Assembly (NCBI GenBank): GCA_038212445.1
Contig: JBBQUM010000021.1
Location: forward strand, 62,001 to 126,000
Direction of reading: 5' to 3'
DNA length: 64,000 nt
From: TMP-7 sp038212445
GTDB taxonomy: Bacteria; Acidobacteriota; Terriglobia; Bryobacterales; Bryobacteraceae
The position numbers and the translations under genes were made by a program. This document shows, one piece after another, positions 33,648 through 42,640 of the stretch. Each line of letters opens with the position of its first letter. Positions within the stretch are counted from its first letter, which is position 1. The notes under the pieces are model-generated. The model saw only the letters and a list, made by a program, of their open reading frames with translations. It was not told the DNA's origin and ran no database searches.

Positions 33648-36275
33648 ATGTTCGATTCTGTCGGCCGGCTTGGCGCGGTCACCATCTTGTCGACTCTGCT
33701 GGCCAGCGGCCAAACTGCCTATCTGCTACAAACATTGGGTGGCTCCGACCTGGTGGGCGACGGCGGACCGGCCACCTCCGCGCTGATCGCCCACGCTGAA
33801 GGCCTCGCCATCGATCCCTTCGGCGGCCTCTATATCGCCGACGCCGACGGCCACCGCATTCGCCATCTCTCCTCTGGCGGAATCATCAGCACCGTCGCCG
33901 GCACCGGCCGGCCCGGCTTCTCCGGCGACGCCGGACCCGCCATCGCCGCCCAGCTCAATACCCCCTACGGCATCGCCGCCGACAAACTCGGCAACCTCTA
34001 TATAGCCGACCTCGGCAACGCCCGCATCCGCCGCGTCACCCGCGACGGCGTCATCACCACCATCGCCGGCGGCGGCACCCTCGCTTCCGCCCTCGCCGAC
34101 GGCCAGCTCGCCACCGCAGCCAACCTCAAAGCCCCCCGCAACATCACCGTCGACTCCTACTCCAACGCCTACTTCACCGACTTCGCCGACCACCGTGTCT
34201 GGCAAATCACCCCCGCCGGCACTCTGCTTCGAGTCGCGGGAACCGGGTCCGCCGCCTTCTCAGGAGATAGCGGATACGCACTCTCCGGAACCCTGAACTC
34301 CCCCGCCGGAATCGTCGTCGACTCCACGGGAACCCTCTGGATCGCCGACTCCGGCAATGGCCGCATCCGCAAGGTCTGGCGCGGCATCATCACCACCGTC
34401 GGCGACACCGGTAAGCCGGGCGCAGCGTCGTCCATTCCCCTCGGCGTGCCCACCGGAGTCGCCCTCGACAGCGACGGCAGCCTCCTCATCGCCGACTCCG
34501 GCAATGCCCAAGTTCTGCGCGTCACCACTCTCCTCCAGGTCACCTCCGTCGGCCAGCCTGCCCGCGATGTCGCCGTCGATGCCGCCGGCACCGTGTATTC
34601 CTGCTCCGGGTCCTACGTCTACATGCGCATCCGCAGCGGCACGCTGAGCGTCCTCGCCGGCAGCGGCAACTTCAGTTTCTGGGGCGACGGCGGACAAGCT
34701 ACGCTCGCCCGCTTCAACCGTCCCGCAGCCACCGCACGCGACAGCGCCGGCTCCATCTATGTCGCCGACACCGGCAACCACCGCGTGCGCAGAATCGCTC
34801 CCGATGGCGTCGTCTTTACCGTCGCCGGCACGGGCGTCGCAGGGCCCGCCGGCGATGGAGGTCCCGCCCTCTCCGCTCAGTTGAGTTCGCCTCAAGGGCT
34901 CTCCATCGACCCCGCCGGAAATCTCTGGATCGCCGACACCGGCAACCACCGCATCCGCCGTGTGGACGCCACTGGCCGCATCCAGACCATGGCCGGCACC
35001 GGACTGCCCGGCTTCTCCGGCGATGCCGGACTCGCGATCCGCGCTCAGCTCAACTCGCCCACCGGACTCGCCGCCGACTCCGCGGGTAACATCTACGTCG
35101 CCGACTCCGCGAATCACGCCGTACGCCTCATCTCCCCCGACGGGCTTATCACCACCGCCGCCGGCAATGCCAACCGCGGCTATTCCGGCGATGGCGGACC
35201 CCCACTCGCCGCCACTCTCGATTCGCCGCAAGCCCTCGCCATCCATCGCGACGGCACCTTGTTCATCGCCGACACCGGCAATCGCCGCATCCGCCGCATC
35301 TCCACCGGCACCGCTCTCGGCCCCGGCCTCATCACCACCTATCCCGCCAACGACAACGCGGTGTGGCACCAGCCGCGCGGACTCGCTATCGACGACAGCG
35401 GACGTCTGTTCATCTCAGACGCGCTCGATCAGCACGTCTACTCCATCGATGCCTCGGGACGAATCTCCACCATCGCGGGTGATGGGCTGCAGGGATTCAT
35501 CGGCGATTCCTCCGACGCGCTCGCAGGACGCCTCGACTCGCCCGGCGGTCTCACGCTCGACCCCGCCGGAAATCTCTTCCTTGCCGATACCGGCAACAAC
35601 CGCGTCCGCAAACTGACTCCCAACTCCGAAGTCATCGCGCCCCCGCCCATCGAGGCCGGAGCAGCTTTGGTGAACGCCGCCAGTCTCCAACCCGGTCCCA
35701 TCGCGCCCGGCGAGATCGTGTCCATTTTCGGCGCCGGACTCACGGCCGCCGGACAATCCCTGCAAGTGCTCTGCGATAACCTTCCGGCTACCCTGCTGTT
35801 CACCAGCGCCGCCCAGTTGAATCTCCAGATTCCCTATGAGATCGGCGCCGGACCTTCCATCGGAATCCAGGTGCTCAGCGGCGGAGTGCTCCGCGCCCAG
35901 ATCGTCGCTGGCGTGGCCGCGGCCGCTCCCGCATTTTTCACTACCGCCAACGGCGTGGGCCAGGCCATCGCCGTCAACGAGGACGGCTCGCTTAATAGCG
36001 AGAGTCATCCCGCCGGACGCGGATCCATCGTCACGTTCTACGCTACCGGCGAAGGTCGACGGTCCACCTCGCAACTTCCCGCCCTCTCCGTCGAATTCAA
36101 CATTGGCGACTATCCCGCCGACCTGCTCTACGCCGGCGCCGCGCCAGGCTTTCCCGGACTCATGCAGATCAACGCCCGCGTGCCCTCTGGCTTTGCCGCC
36201 TCCGGCATTCTTCCAGTCACTCTCAAAGTGGGCTCCCTGGCCAGCCAGCCCGGCGTGTTCATCGTCGTAAAATAG
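33648..36275 (+). CDS. Exported NHL-repeat beta-propeller protein with TIGR03437 C-terminal domain
   Basis: 875 residues with a signal peptide (about 8-22). Residues about 40-670 hold about ten NHL units of the form GIAADxxGNLYIADxGNxRIRRV followed by GIITTVAGTGxPGFSGDGGPAxxAxLxxP. They should fold as one or two beta propellers. From about residue 675 comes the Solibacter-type module (NAASLQPGPIAPGEIVSIFG, TFYATGEGRRS, PGFPGLMQINARVPSG). No catalytic residues are seen, so binding of protein or polysaccharide at the cell surface is likely. The repeats are close enough in DNA to promote recombination. Confidence 0.88.
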   Translation: MFDSVGRLGAVTILSTLLASGQTAYLLQTLGGSDLVGDGGPATSALIAHAEGLAIDPFGGLYIADADGHRIRHLSSGGIISTVAGTGRPGFSGDAGPAIAAQLNTPYGIAADKLGNLYIADLGNARIRRVTRDGVITTIAGGGTLASALADGQLATAANLKAPRNITVDSYSNAYFTDFADHRVWQITPAGTLLRVAGTGSAAFSGDSGYALSGTLNSPAGIVVDSTGTLWIADSGNGRIRKVWRGIITTVGDTGKPGAASSIPLGVPTGVALDSDGSLLIADSGNAQVLRVTTLLQVTSVGQPARDVAVDAAGTVYSCSGSYVYMRIRSGTLSVLAGSGNFSFWGDGGQATLARFNRPAATARDSAGSIYVADTGNHRVRRIAPDGVVFTVAGTGVAGPAGDGGPALSAQLSSPQGLSIDPAGNLWIADTGNHRIRRVDATGRIQTMAGTGLPGFSGDAGLAIRAQLNSPTGLAADSAGNIYVADSANHAVRLISPDGLITTAAGNANRGYSGDGGPPLAATLDSPQALAIHRDGTLFIADTGNRRIRRISTGTALGPGLITTYPANDNAVWHQPRGLAIDDSGRLFISDALDQHVYSIDASGRISTIAGDGLQGFIGDSSDALAGRLDSPGGLTLDPAGNLFLADTGNNRVRKLTPNSEVIAPPPIEAGAALVNAASLQPGPIAPGEIVSIFGAGLTAAGQSLQVLCDNLPATLLFTSAAQLNLQIPYEIGAGPSIGIQVLSGGVLRAQIVAGVAAAAPAFFTTANGVGQAIAVNEDGSLNSESHPAGRGSIVTFYATGEGRRSTSQLPALSVEFNIGDYPADLLYAGAAPGFPGLMQINARVPSGFAASGILPVTLKVGSLASQPGVFIVVK

Positions 36276-36316
36276 CCCGCCTAAAAATAACGTTTGCTTC
36301 CATCCGCGTCGTATGT

Positions 36317-36327
36317 TACATTTTGTA
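36317..36327. promoter_or_regulatory. TACA-ttt-TGTA dyad, probable BlaI-type operator
   Basis: The half-sites TACA and TGTA that BlaI/MecI repressors recognise lie 8 bases before the blaI start. They are flanked by outer CGTA (36310) and TACG (36332). The position suits autorepression of blaI-blaR1. Confidence 0.5.
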
Positions 36328-36335
36328 GCGTTACG

Positions 36336-36728
36336 ATGCTTAACACTCAGCCGCCGCGCCCCCAGGCTCTCAGCGCTCTTGAACAGCAACTGATGGACTC
36401 TCTCTGGGCGCTAGGTTCCGCCACCGCCGAATCCATTCGTGAACGCCTGGCCCGTCCCCTCAAGGACTCCACCGTGAGAACCGTTCTTCGACGTCTCGAG
36501 GAGAAGGGCTTTGTGAGCCACGAAGTTGAGGGGCGGACCTATGTTTATCGCGCCACCGGTGCGCGTCAGCAGGTGGCGGCAAAAGCGGTCCGGCAAATCA
36601 TCGAACGGTTCTGCGGCGGCAGCGTCGAGCAATTACTGGTTGGACTGGTGGACAGCGAAGTCGTAGATTCGCGCCAGTTGCAGAGGCTTGCGGCGAAAAT
36701 CGCCGAGCGTAAGGAGATAAAGAAATGA
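36336..36728 (+). CDS. blaI: BlaI/MecI-family transcriptional repressor
   Basis: 130 residues from ATG 36336; an upstream in-frame ATG at 36294 is less likely because the TACA/TGTA operator lies between. The winged helix spans about 10-75 (LSALEQQLMDSLWALGSATA, TVRTVLRRLEEKGFV, GRTYVYRAT). The C-terminal dimerisation helices follow. It represses DNA at TACA/TGTA dyads and is released by proteolysis triggered by a BlaR1-type membrane peptidase. It overlaps blaR1 by ATGA. No beta-lactamase gene is adjacent. Confidence 0.9.
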   Translation: MLNTQPPRPQALSALEQQLMDSLWALGSATAESIRERLARPLKDSTVRTVLRRLEEKGFVSHEVEGRTYVYRATGARQQVAAKAVRQIIERFCGGSVEQLLVGLVDSEVVDSRQLQRLAAKIAERKEIKK

Positions 36729-38068
36729 TCGGATTCCTGTTCCTGTTTGACTGGGCGCTTCGCGGCGCGGTTCTGGCGCTGATTAGCGAGGCAGCCATCC
36801 GCCTTCTGCGCATTCGGGATGTATCCACACGCTCGGCCATGTCAGTGGCCGTACTGGTCGCCACGCTGTCACTGCCGGTCTGTACTCTATTGATCCCGGC
36901 TGCATTCCACACCACCGCAACGCCCGTCGCAGCCTCCTACGCACCGGCCGCCGCCAGCAGCGGCTACTCCGCGTGGACTCTCGCCCTGGGCGTCTACTGT
37001 ATCGTCGCGATAGTGTTCCTGCTCCGGAGCGTCGTCGGCGTGTACTTCACTTACCGCGTTACCCGCCGCGCCGTTGCCCTCGACATTCCCGGCGTCTATG
37101 CGTGCGACAGCGTCACTGTCCCCGTCGCTGTCGGACTGCTCAAGCCCGCCATCCTGCTTCCTGCCTGCTGGCGCGAATGGACCGAGGCCACGCTCATTGC
37201 GGTGCTCGCACACGAGCAATCCCACATCGTCCGTCATGACACCCGCATTCAATTTCTGTCGTCGCTCCACCGCGCCATCCTGTGGTTCAGCCCGGTGAGT
37301 TGGTGGCTCGACGCCCGCATCGCCCGGCTCGCCGAAGACGCGAGCGACGACCGTGCGCTTTCAGTAGCCGATCCCGTCTCCTACGCCGAGACGCTGCTCC
37401 ACTTCGTACAGCAAGCACCCCGCCGCGTCCTGTGGTCCGGCGTTTCGATGGCACGCACCCTCAAAGCCGAGCGGCGCATTGACCGCATTCTCTCCGGCCA
37501 CCTGCCGTCCCGTGGACTGCGCCCCGCAGCACTTGCCGCAATCATCCTGATCGCACTGCCAATTACCTACCTCGCCGCGGCCACCCGCGAAGATGCTCCG
37601 CCCCCACCCGCCGCGCCTCCCGCTGAAGCGCCGCAAGCACCGCCCGCTCCCGCCCGTGCGCCTCGCGCGCCGATGGCCCGGCCCGCCAAGCCGTCGCCCG
37701 TCCCGCCTCCTCCTCCCCCGGCCATCGCCGATGAGGAGCTACTCGAAAGAACAGGCGGTGAACTCGCCGGAGCTATTGCGGGAGGTATCGTCGGAGGTAT
37801 CGACGGCGGTGTGGCCGGTGGCGTACTGGCCGGAATCCCGGGCGATTCACGCGTATTCGACACAGCCATCCGCAGTCTCGAACAGCAAGTGGAACGGCTG
37901 ACCCAGATGATCGAGTCCCTCAGAATCCAACAGGAACTGCTGAACATCGTCCCTGATCGCGAATTCCCTCCACCGCCCGCCGCGGCGCGCAAAATGGAGC
38001 AGCTGGAACGCGAACTGCACCGTCTCAGAGCTCCTCTGCCGCCGGCTCCTCCCGCAAGGCTCCCTTAG
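36725..38068 (+). CDS. blaR1: BlaR1-like membrane metallopeptidase (M56) with Pro- and Gly-rich tail
   Basis: 447 residues. Three N-terminal transmembrane helices (about 5-25, 40-60, 82-100) precede the cytoplasmic M56 peptidase with the zinc motif HEQSH (163-167) and EDASDDRAL. A fourth helix lies near 262-280. The C-terminal part is not the penicillin-binding sensor of classical BlaR1. It is a Pro/Ala-rich linker (about 285-335), a Gly-zipper-like stretch with repeated GGI/GGV (about 344-372) and a short coiled coil (SLEQQVERLTQMIESLRIQQ). The signal sensed is therefore unknown. It overlaps the AlkD-like gene by 44 bases. Confidence 0.85.
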   Translation: MIGFLFLFDWALRGAVLALISEAAIRLLRIRDVSTRSAMSVAVLVATLSLPVCTLLIPAAFHTTATPVAASYAPAAASSGYSAWTLALGVYCIVAIVFLLRSVVGVYFTYRVTRRAVALDIPGVYACDSVTVPVAVGLLKPAILLPACWREWTEATLIAVLAHEQSHIVRHDTRIQFLSSLHRAILWFSPVSWWLDARIARLAEDASDDRALSVADPVSYAETLLHFVQQAPRRVLWSGVSMARTLKAERRIDRILSGHLPSRGLRPAALAAIILIALPITYLAAATREDAPPPPAAPPAEAPQAPPAPARAPRAPMARPAKPSPVPPPPPPAIADEELLERTGGELAGAIAGGIVGGIDGGVAGGVLAGIPGDSRVFDTAIRSLEQQVERLTQMIESLRIQQELLNIVPDREFPPPPAAARKMEQLERELHRLRAPLPPAPPARLP

Positions 38069-38699
38069 GATTCTTCAGCCCCGTCGACAGCTTGTTTCTT
38101 ACCTCGCGAAGTACGCGCGCCGCCAACCGGCCCTCGTGCTTCGCGAGAAATACCCTCACCGCCTTTGCATCGCGAACCGCCAGCGATCGTAGCGCCCACG
38201 ACAACGCTTTCACCACCATATCGTCGCGATCGTCCAGCAGCAGTTCGCACATGGCAAGCGTCCGTACCGCGTCGCCCTTACCGCCCCGCGCCCGCAAATT
38301 CAACGGGACCGTCGATACCAGCGCCGCCCGCCGCCGCCAGCGATCCTGCGACGCCGCCCATCGCTCAATCACACGGTCGCTAATCCGCCCTTCCCGCCAG
38401 GCCGGACCCGAAATGCAGCAGCCAAAGCAATCCACCGACGCCCAGTCCGCCATCCCGGCAGCAAGTCTCTCCACTTCCGCCGCAGTAAGCCCGTCCCGGG
38501 CCGACGGATGGTGCTCGATGAGTTCGTAGGCGACGAACCGCGCCGCCAGCCCGCTCTCGATAAGCGCCACCGCTAGTTTCAATATCGGAGCGCGCGCCTC
38601 GCCCCCGACCTCCCGCGAAATCTCCCGGCGCACCTGACGCATCCGCGCAACATTCGTCGCCCCGGCAAGCCGTCGCAGCACCTCGCTAGACGAGATCAT
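38025..38699 (-). CDS. DNA alkylation repair (AlkD/HEAT-repeat) family protein
   Basis: 224 residues made of repeated helical pairs (HEAT-like). Family-like points are ADWASVDCFGCCISGPAW, the Trp/Arg-rich WAASQDRWRRRAALVSTVPL and DDRDDMVVKALSWALRSLA. AlkD-type glycosylases excise N3/N7-alkyl purines without flipping the base. The catalytic Asp/Trp residues are plausible but I could not align them with certainty. It converges on blaR1 with a 44-base overlap. Confidence 0.65.
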   Translation of the reverse strand: MISSSEVLRRLAGATNVARMRQVRREISREVGGEARAPILKLAVALIESGLAARFVAYELIEHHPSARDGLTAAEVERLAAGMADWASVDCFGCCISGPAWREGRISDRVIERWAASQDRWRRRAALVSTVPLNLRARGGKGDAVRTLAMCELLLDDRDDMVVKALSWALRSLAVRDAKAVRVFLAKHEGRLAARVLREVRNKLSTGLKNPKGALREEPAAEEL

Positions 38700-38723
38700 C
38701 TCAACAAGATCATACTCGCGCCA

Positions 38724-40562
38724 TCAGTTTCCCAGCGGGTTCGGTCCGCGAAATTTCCACGACGTCACGAAGTCCCGCGTCAACCGCTGCTTCATCAGCG
38801 ACGCCCTCACCATCTCAATCGGAATACTCCCCTCCTTCAACACCGCATCGTGGAACGCCCGGTTCGTCATCTTTCCGGATTCCACCAACTCCCGGTGTAG
38901 ATCGTGCAGTTGCATCCCACCCAGCAAATACGCCGCCTGGTACAGCGGCCCATAACTCCCGTCAAACGATCGCCTCACTTCACCCGCCGCATTCTCCCGC
39001 TCATGCCCCACCCGGTCCACCAGAAAATCCACGCACTCCTGCGGCGTCATCTTCTCCATATGGAAACTCAGCGAGAAGATAATGCGCGCGCACCGGTGCA
39101 TGTGCCAGAACAGCATCCCGATCCGGTCTTCAGGCGTCTTGCCAAACTTCAAATCCCACATCAGCAACTCCCAGTAAAGTGACCAGCCCTCGCCATAGAA
39201 CGGCGTCCGGAAAGCCTCGCGATAGGTGTGATACCGCGCTGCCATGTAGCCCTGCAAATGATGGCCGGGAGTCAACTCGTGGAAAACCGTCGCCCTCGAA
39301 AAATGTGGATTGTTGCCCCGCATGCCCATCATCTTCTGCTCGTGCGTCATCGTACTGGTGGGATACGACACGATAATGAGGTCGCCGCCGAGAAAAAAGG
39401 GATTCACCAGTTGCCGCTCCGGCGCCATCATCTCGATGTGCCACGACTCATTTGATAGCTCCGGCACAGTCACCAGATCGTTCTTCTTCAGGAAATCCAC
39501 AGCTTCCAGCGCCAGGTCGCGGATCAGCGTCGTTTGCTTGCCCGGATCGACATACAGATTCTTGACGTGTTCCAAAGCCTTATGCCAGTCGTCGCCGTAT
39601 CCCAACTCGCGCGACGCCCGCTTCATTTCGCCTTCGCACCAGGCGAACTCCTTGTTGGCGATCGCAATCAGTTCCTCAGGCGTGTACGGAATCATCTCGT
39701 ACGCCAGTTCGCTCATCAGTCCGTCCCGCCCCACCGGGACTCCCACGATGTCGCTCGTATCGCCCGCCTGTGCCACAGCGCTCGTCCCCGTCAGCGCCAG
39801 CCCTCCTCCTCCACGCCGTCCAGGCCCCGCCAGTGGTTCCGGCGCCGCATCGGCCCCGCTCCGCACACCGGCAATCTTCTCCCTCAGAAACTTCGCGTAG
39901 GCCTGCAACGCCGCATCAGTCGCCTTGTAAGGCTCCGCCGTCCACCACGTGAACAGTGGATCGTAGCCGTTATAGAAGTCGTACCAGTGCTTCAGGATTC
40001 CCCGCAGTGCCTGCGCGTTCACCGCTGCCTGATTGGCAAGCGAACGCTTCGAAGTCGACTGTCGCATCTCGCTCTCGAGCGACCGCTTCACCGCCGTCAC
40101 CTGCTTCTCAATCGCTACCAGAGCCTCCGCCGCAGCTCTTCCTTCAATCCACTTCATGCTGCGCCGCGCTTCTTCCAGCGCCAGCACCGGACCCTCAAAC
40201 GGCAGCATCGGCGCCATCTCCCGGTTCCGCCGCGACTGCAGGTCCAACTGCCGCGAATCGTGCTCCACGTAATTGCGGAACAGGATGTAATCCACTTTGC
40301 CCTCTTCAGTCAGTCCGTCGAAATCCAGCTTGCCGATGCGCTCGAGCCAGTCCGCCTGGAACTTCTTCATCCGCTCCTGCGCCGCCGGTGCCATGGGCGA
40401 CGAGAACATTCTCTGCAGCGTCGCTCGATCCGTGGTGTACCGCTCAATGTACGGCCGCATCGCACTGTTCGACGCGTCCACCTGCACCGTGTCTTCCGGC
40501 GCCATCGCAGGCAACGACACTCCCGCCAGCAATAGACAAAGCACCGCCTTGTTATGGACCAT
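38724..40562 (-). CDS. DUF885-family exported putative metallo-carboxypeptidase
   Basis: 612 residues from ATG 40562, where a signal peptide begins (KAVLCLLLAGVSLPAMA); the frame is open further upstream. DUF885 proteins are gluzincin-like; the zinc motif here is VFHELTPGHHLQGYMA, followed downstream by GEGWSLYWELLMWD with the third ligand candidate Glu. A Gly/Arg-rich insert (GPGRRGGGG) lies in mid-sequence. Peptidase activity in the periplasm is inferred from the family. It ends 24 bases from the AlkD-like start on the same strand, and the MBL-fold gene lies 47 bases upstream, so they may form one operon. Confidence 0.82.
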   Translation of the reverse strand: MVHNKAVLCLLLAGVSLPAMAPEDTVQVDASNSAMRPYIERYTTDRATLQRMFSSPMAPAAQERMKKFQADWLERIGKLDFDGLTEEGKVDYILFRNYVEHDSRQLDLQSRRNREMAPMLPFEGPVLALEEARRSMKWIEGRAAAEALVAIEKQVTAVKRSLESEMRQSTSKRSLANQAAVNAQALRGILKHWYDFYNGYDPLFTWWTAEPYKATDAALQAYAKFLREKIAGVRSGADAAPEPLAGPGRRGGGGLALTGTSAVAQAGDTSDIVGVPVGRDGLMSELAYEMIPYTPEELIAIANKEFAWCEGEMKRASRELGYGDDWHKALEHVKNLYVDPGKQTTLIRDLALEAVDFLKKNDLVTVPELSNESWHIEMMAPERQLVNPFFLGGDLIIVSYPTSTMTHEQKMMGMRGNNPHFSRATVFHELTPGHHLQGYMAARYHTYREAFRTPFYGEGWSLYWELLMWDLKFGKTPEDRIGMLFWHMHRCARIIFSLSFHMEKMTPQECVDFLVDRVGHERENAAGEVRRSFDGSYGPLYQAAYLLGGMQLHDLHRELVESGKMTNRAFHDAVLKEGSIPIEMVRASLMKQRLTRDFVTSWKFRGPNPLGN

Positions 40563-40609
40563 CTCAAGATCGTAGTACGGATCCTGCGCGTGTTTTGCGT
40601 GCGAGGGCC

Positions 40610-41242
40610 CTACGACAGAAAAGGATTCATCGCCTTCTCGCGCCCAATCGTCGTCGACGCTCCGTGCCCGCAAATCACCTTCGCATCCTCAGGCAGCGTC
40701 AACAGCTTCGTGTGGATCGACGACAGTATCTGCTTCGTATTCCCACCCGGCAAATCCGTCCGTCCAATACTGTCGCGAAACAGCGTATCGCCGGCCACCA
40801 GTTTGTTCTCCCCAGGTATCCACACCGAAATGCTCCCCTGCGTGTGCCCCGGCGTCTCAATCACGTGAAAGTCTGACTCGCCCAACCGCAGGACATCGCC
40901 TTCCTTCGCGTTGTGGTCAATCTCGGTGCGCGACGGCGTCGCCATGCCCAGCCAGCCCGACTGCACGTCCAGCTGATCGTACAGCGGCTGATCATTCGCG
41001 TTCATGTAGACAGGCGCGCCCGTCGCCGCCTTCAGCTTTGCCGCACCGCCGATGTGATCGATGTGCGCGTGCGTGATCACAATCGCCTTGACCGTCAGTC
41101 CGTGCTTGGCCAGCACAGCCTGTAGCCGCGCGACATCTTCCCCGTCGCCCGGGTCCACCACAATCGCCTCGTGCGTTTGCTCGTCCCCAAATATCGAGCA
41201 GTTGCATTGCAGCGCTCCCACCGGGAGAATCTCGTGGATCAT
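40610..41242 (-). CDS. MBL-fold hydrolase (glyoxalase II-like, YcbL group)
   Basis: 210 residues, a complete metallo-beta-lactamase fold without an extra domain. The dinuclear metal motif THAHIDHIGG (about 57-66) is present, with later His in VIETPGHTQGSIS, Asp in LVAGDTLFRDSIG and His in VICGHGASTTIG. Short proteins of this group hydrolyse thioesters such as S-lactoylglutathione. It is divergent from a small membrane protein gene, 34 bases away. Confidence 0.88.
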   Translation of the reverse strand: MIHEILPVGALQCNCSIFGDEQTHEAIVVDPGDGEDVARLQAVLAKHGLTVKAIVITHAHIDHIGGAAKLKAATGAPVYMNANDQPLYDQLDVQSGWLGMATPSRTEIDHNAKEGDVLRLGESDFHVIETPGHTQGSISVWIPGENKLVAGDTLFRDSIGRTDLPGGNTKQILSSIHTKLLTLPEDAKVICGHGASTTIGREKAMNPFLS

Positions 41243-41276
41243 CTTTCGATTGTAGTGCGGCGGCTATTATAGAGAA

Positions 41277-41687
41277 ATGGATCCTACACTCGCGATGGTG
41301 CTCGGCATCTTTATGCGCTGGGTGCATATCACTACCGTGGTGTTACTGATCGGCAGTGTCTTCTATGCACGCGGCGCCGGCTCCACCATCACCTCTTCCT
41401 TTTCGTCCGCCATCTACTGGCTAACTGGCGGACTGCTGATCTCCGGCATCTACAACTACCTCACCAAATCCAGCTTTCCGCCCCACTACCACATGTGGTT
41501 CGGCATCAAAATGCTGTTCGTGCTTCACGTCCTCTCCATGGCCATCCTGCTCACTCGCAGAAATGCTGAAGATTACAAGCGCCGCCGCTGGATGACAAAC
41601 ATCCAATATTCTGGGCTGCTGGTGATTCTGGTGTCGTCGATTCTCCGCTGGCTCACCCAGAATCCCGGGTCTGTCAAACTGCCATGA
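41277..41687 (+). CDS. Small four-helix membrane protein
   Basis: 136 residues with four hydrophobic helices (about 5-25, 35-58, 68-88, 108-126) and His in FMRWVHITTVV and PPHYHMWFG. The layout resembles short CopD-like or cytochrome b-type membrane proteins, but no metal-site pattern is conclusive. It overlaps ygfZ by ATGA, so the two are coupled. Confidence 0.7.
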   Translation: MDPTLAMVLGIFMRWVHITTVVLLIGSVFYARGAGSTITSSFSSAIYWLTGGLLISGIYNYLTKSSFPPHYHMWFGIKMLFVLHVLSMAILLTRRNAEDYKRRRWMTNIQYSGLLVILVSSILRWLTQNPGSVKLP

Positions 41688-42640
41688 AGTCTTATCGGGA
41701 ATTGCGGGAGAGCGCCGCGTGGCGCGATGTATCCTCCCGCGGCAAGATCCGCGTCACAGGTGAGGATCGCGCACGCCTGCTCCACGCTATGACCACCAAC
41801 GAGGTGAAGGGCCTCACCAACGGTGAGATCTCCTACGCTTTCTTCCTCAGCGCCCAGGGCCGCATCCTCGCCGACGTCAACATCCTTTGCTTCGACGAGC
41901 ATCTTCTGCTCGACACCGAAGCCGAAACCCGCGCCTTAATCTACGAGCATCTGGACAAGTTCATCATCGCCGACGACGCCACTCTTGAGGACATCACCGG
42001 CGTCACCGCTACCGTCTCGCTCGAAGGTCCCCGCGCTACAAAAACACTGGAGAGCCTGGCCGCTCCGGCTCCCGCTCAAGGCCACGCGCCGTGGGGACCG
42101 TGGACCATCGCTCACATCCCGCTCAGCGGTTCTCAAGGATTTCTGCTCATCGGTCCCGCGTCGGAAAAGTCGTCGCTGATCGAGAAACTCGAACAGGCCG
42201 GCGCTCCACAGACTGACGAAGAGGCCTTCCTCACCGTGCGTCTCGAACACGCCAAGCCCCGCTTCAGCGAGGACATCACCGACCGCTATCTGACGCAGGA
42301 AACCGGCCAGATGCAGGCCATCTCGTTCTCCAAGGGCTGCTATCTCGGACAGGAAATCGTCGAACGCGTTCGCTCACGCGCGCAGGTCCACCGCCGCCTG
42401 CTTCCCTTGATCATCGACTCCCACGTGCCTCCGCCGCCCGCAACCAAGCTTCAACTCGACGGCAAGGACGTCGCCGAGATCACCTCCGCCTCTTACTCGC
42501 CCGCGCTTGAGAAAACGGTCGCGCTCGCCTACGTTCGCACCGATGCAAAGCCCGGCGACCGTCTCACCTTCAACGGCATCAGCGCTACCGTGCTTGAAAC
42601 GCCGCCGTCACTGAGTCTGGAATCACAACCGTCCCGTTAG
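41684..42640 (+). CDS. ygfZ: Folate-binding iron-sulfur assembly protein YgfZ
   Basis: 318 residues with the GcvT-like folate-binding fold and the defining motif KGCYLGQEIVER (about 219-230), whose Cys is needed for function. It lacks the aminomethyltransferase C-terminal domain signature of GcvT. YgfZ supports repair or assembly of certain Fe-S enzymes. It is coupled to the small membrane protein upstream. Its 3' end overlaps the convergent PHP gene by 56 bases. Confidence 0.88.
   Translation: MKSYRELRESAAWRDVSSRGKIRVTGEDRARLLHAMTTNEVKGLTNGEISYAFFLSAQGRILADVNILCFDEHLLLDTEAETRALIYEHLDKFIIADDATLEDITGVTATVSLEGPRATKTLESLAAPAPAQGHAPWGPWTIAHIPLSGSQGFLLIGPASEKSSLIEKLEQAGAPQTDEEAFLTVRLEHAKPRFSEDITDRYLTQETGQMQAISFSKGCYLGQEIVERVRSRAQVHRRLLPLIIDSHVPPPPATKLQLDGKDVAEITSASYSPALEKTVALAYVRTDAKPGDRLTFNGISATVLETPPSLSLESQPSR

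Noticed and set aside
34260..35369. Minus-strand open frame of 369 codons opposite the NHL repeats
   Set aside because: Its Gly/Ala/Asp repeats are only the shadow of the NHL repeats on the coding strand.
33700..35640. A CRISPR-like array from the regular repeats
   Set aside because: The periodicity is protein NHL repeats in frame, with degenerate DNA units and no unique spacers.
39534..40876. Plus-strand open frames opposite the DUF885 gene
   Set aside because: The DUF885 zinc motif and signal peptide fix the coding strand; the antisense products are Arg/Pro-rich.
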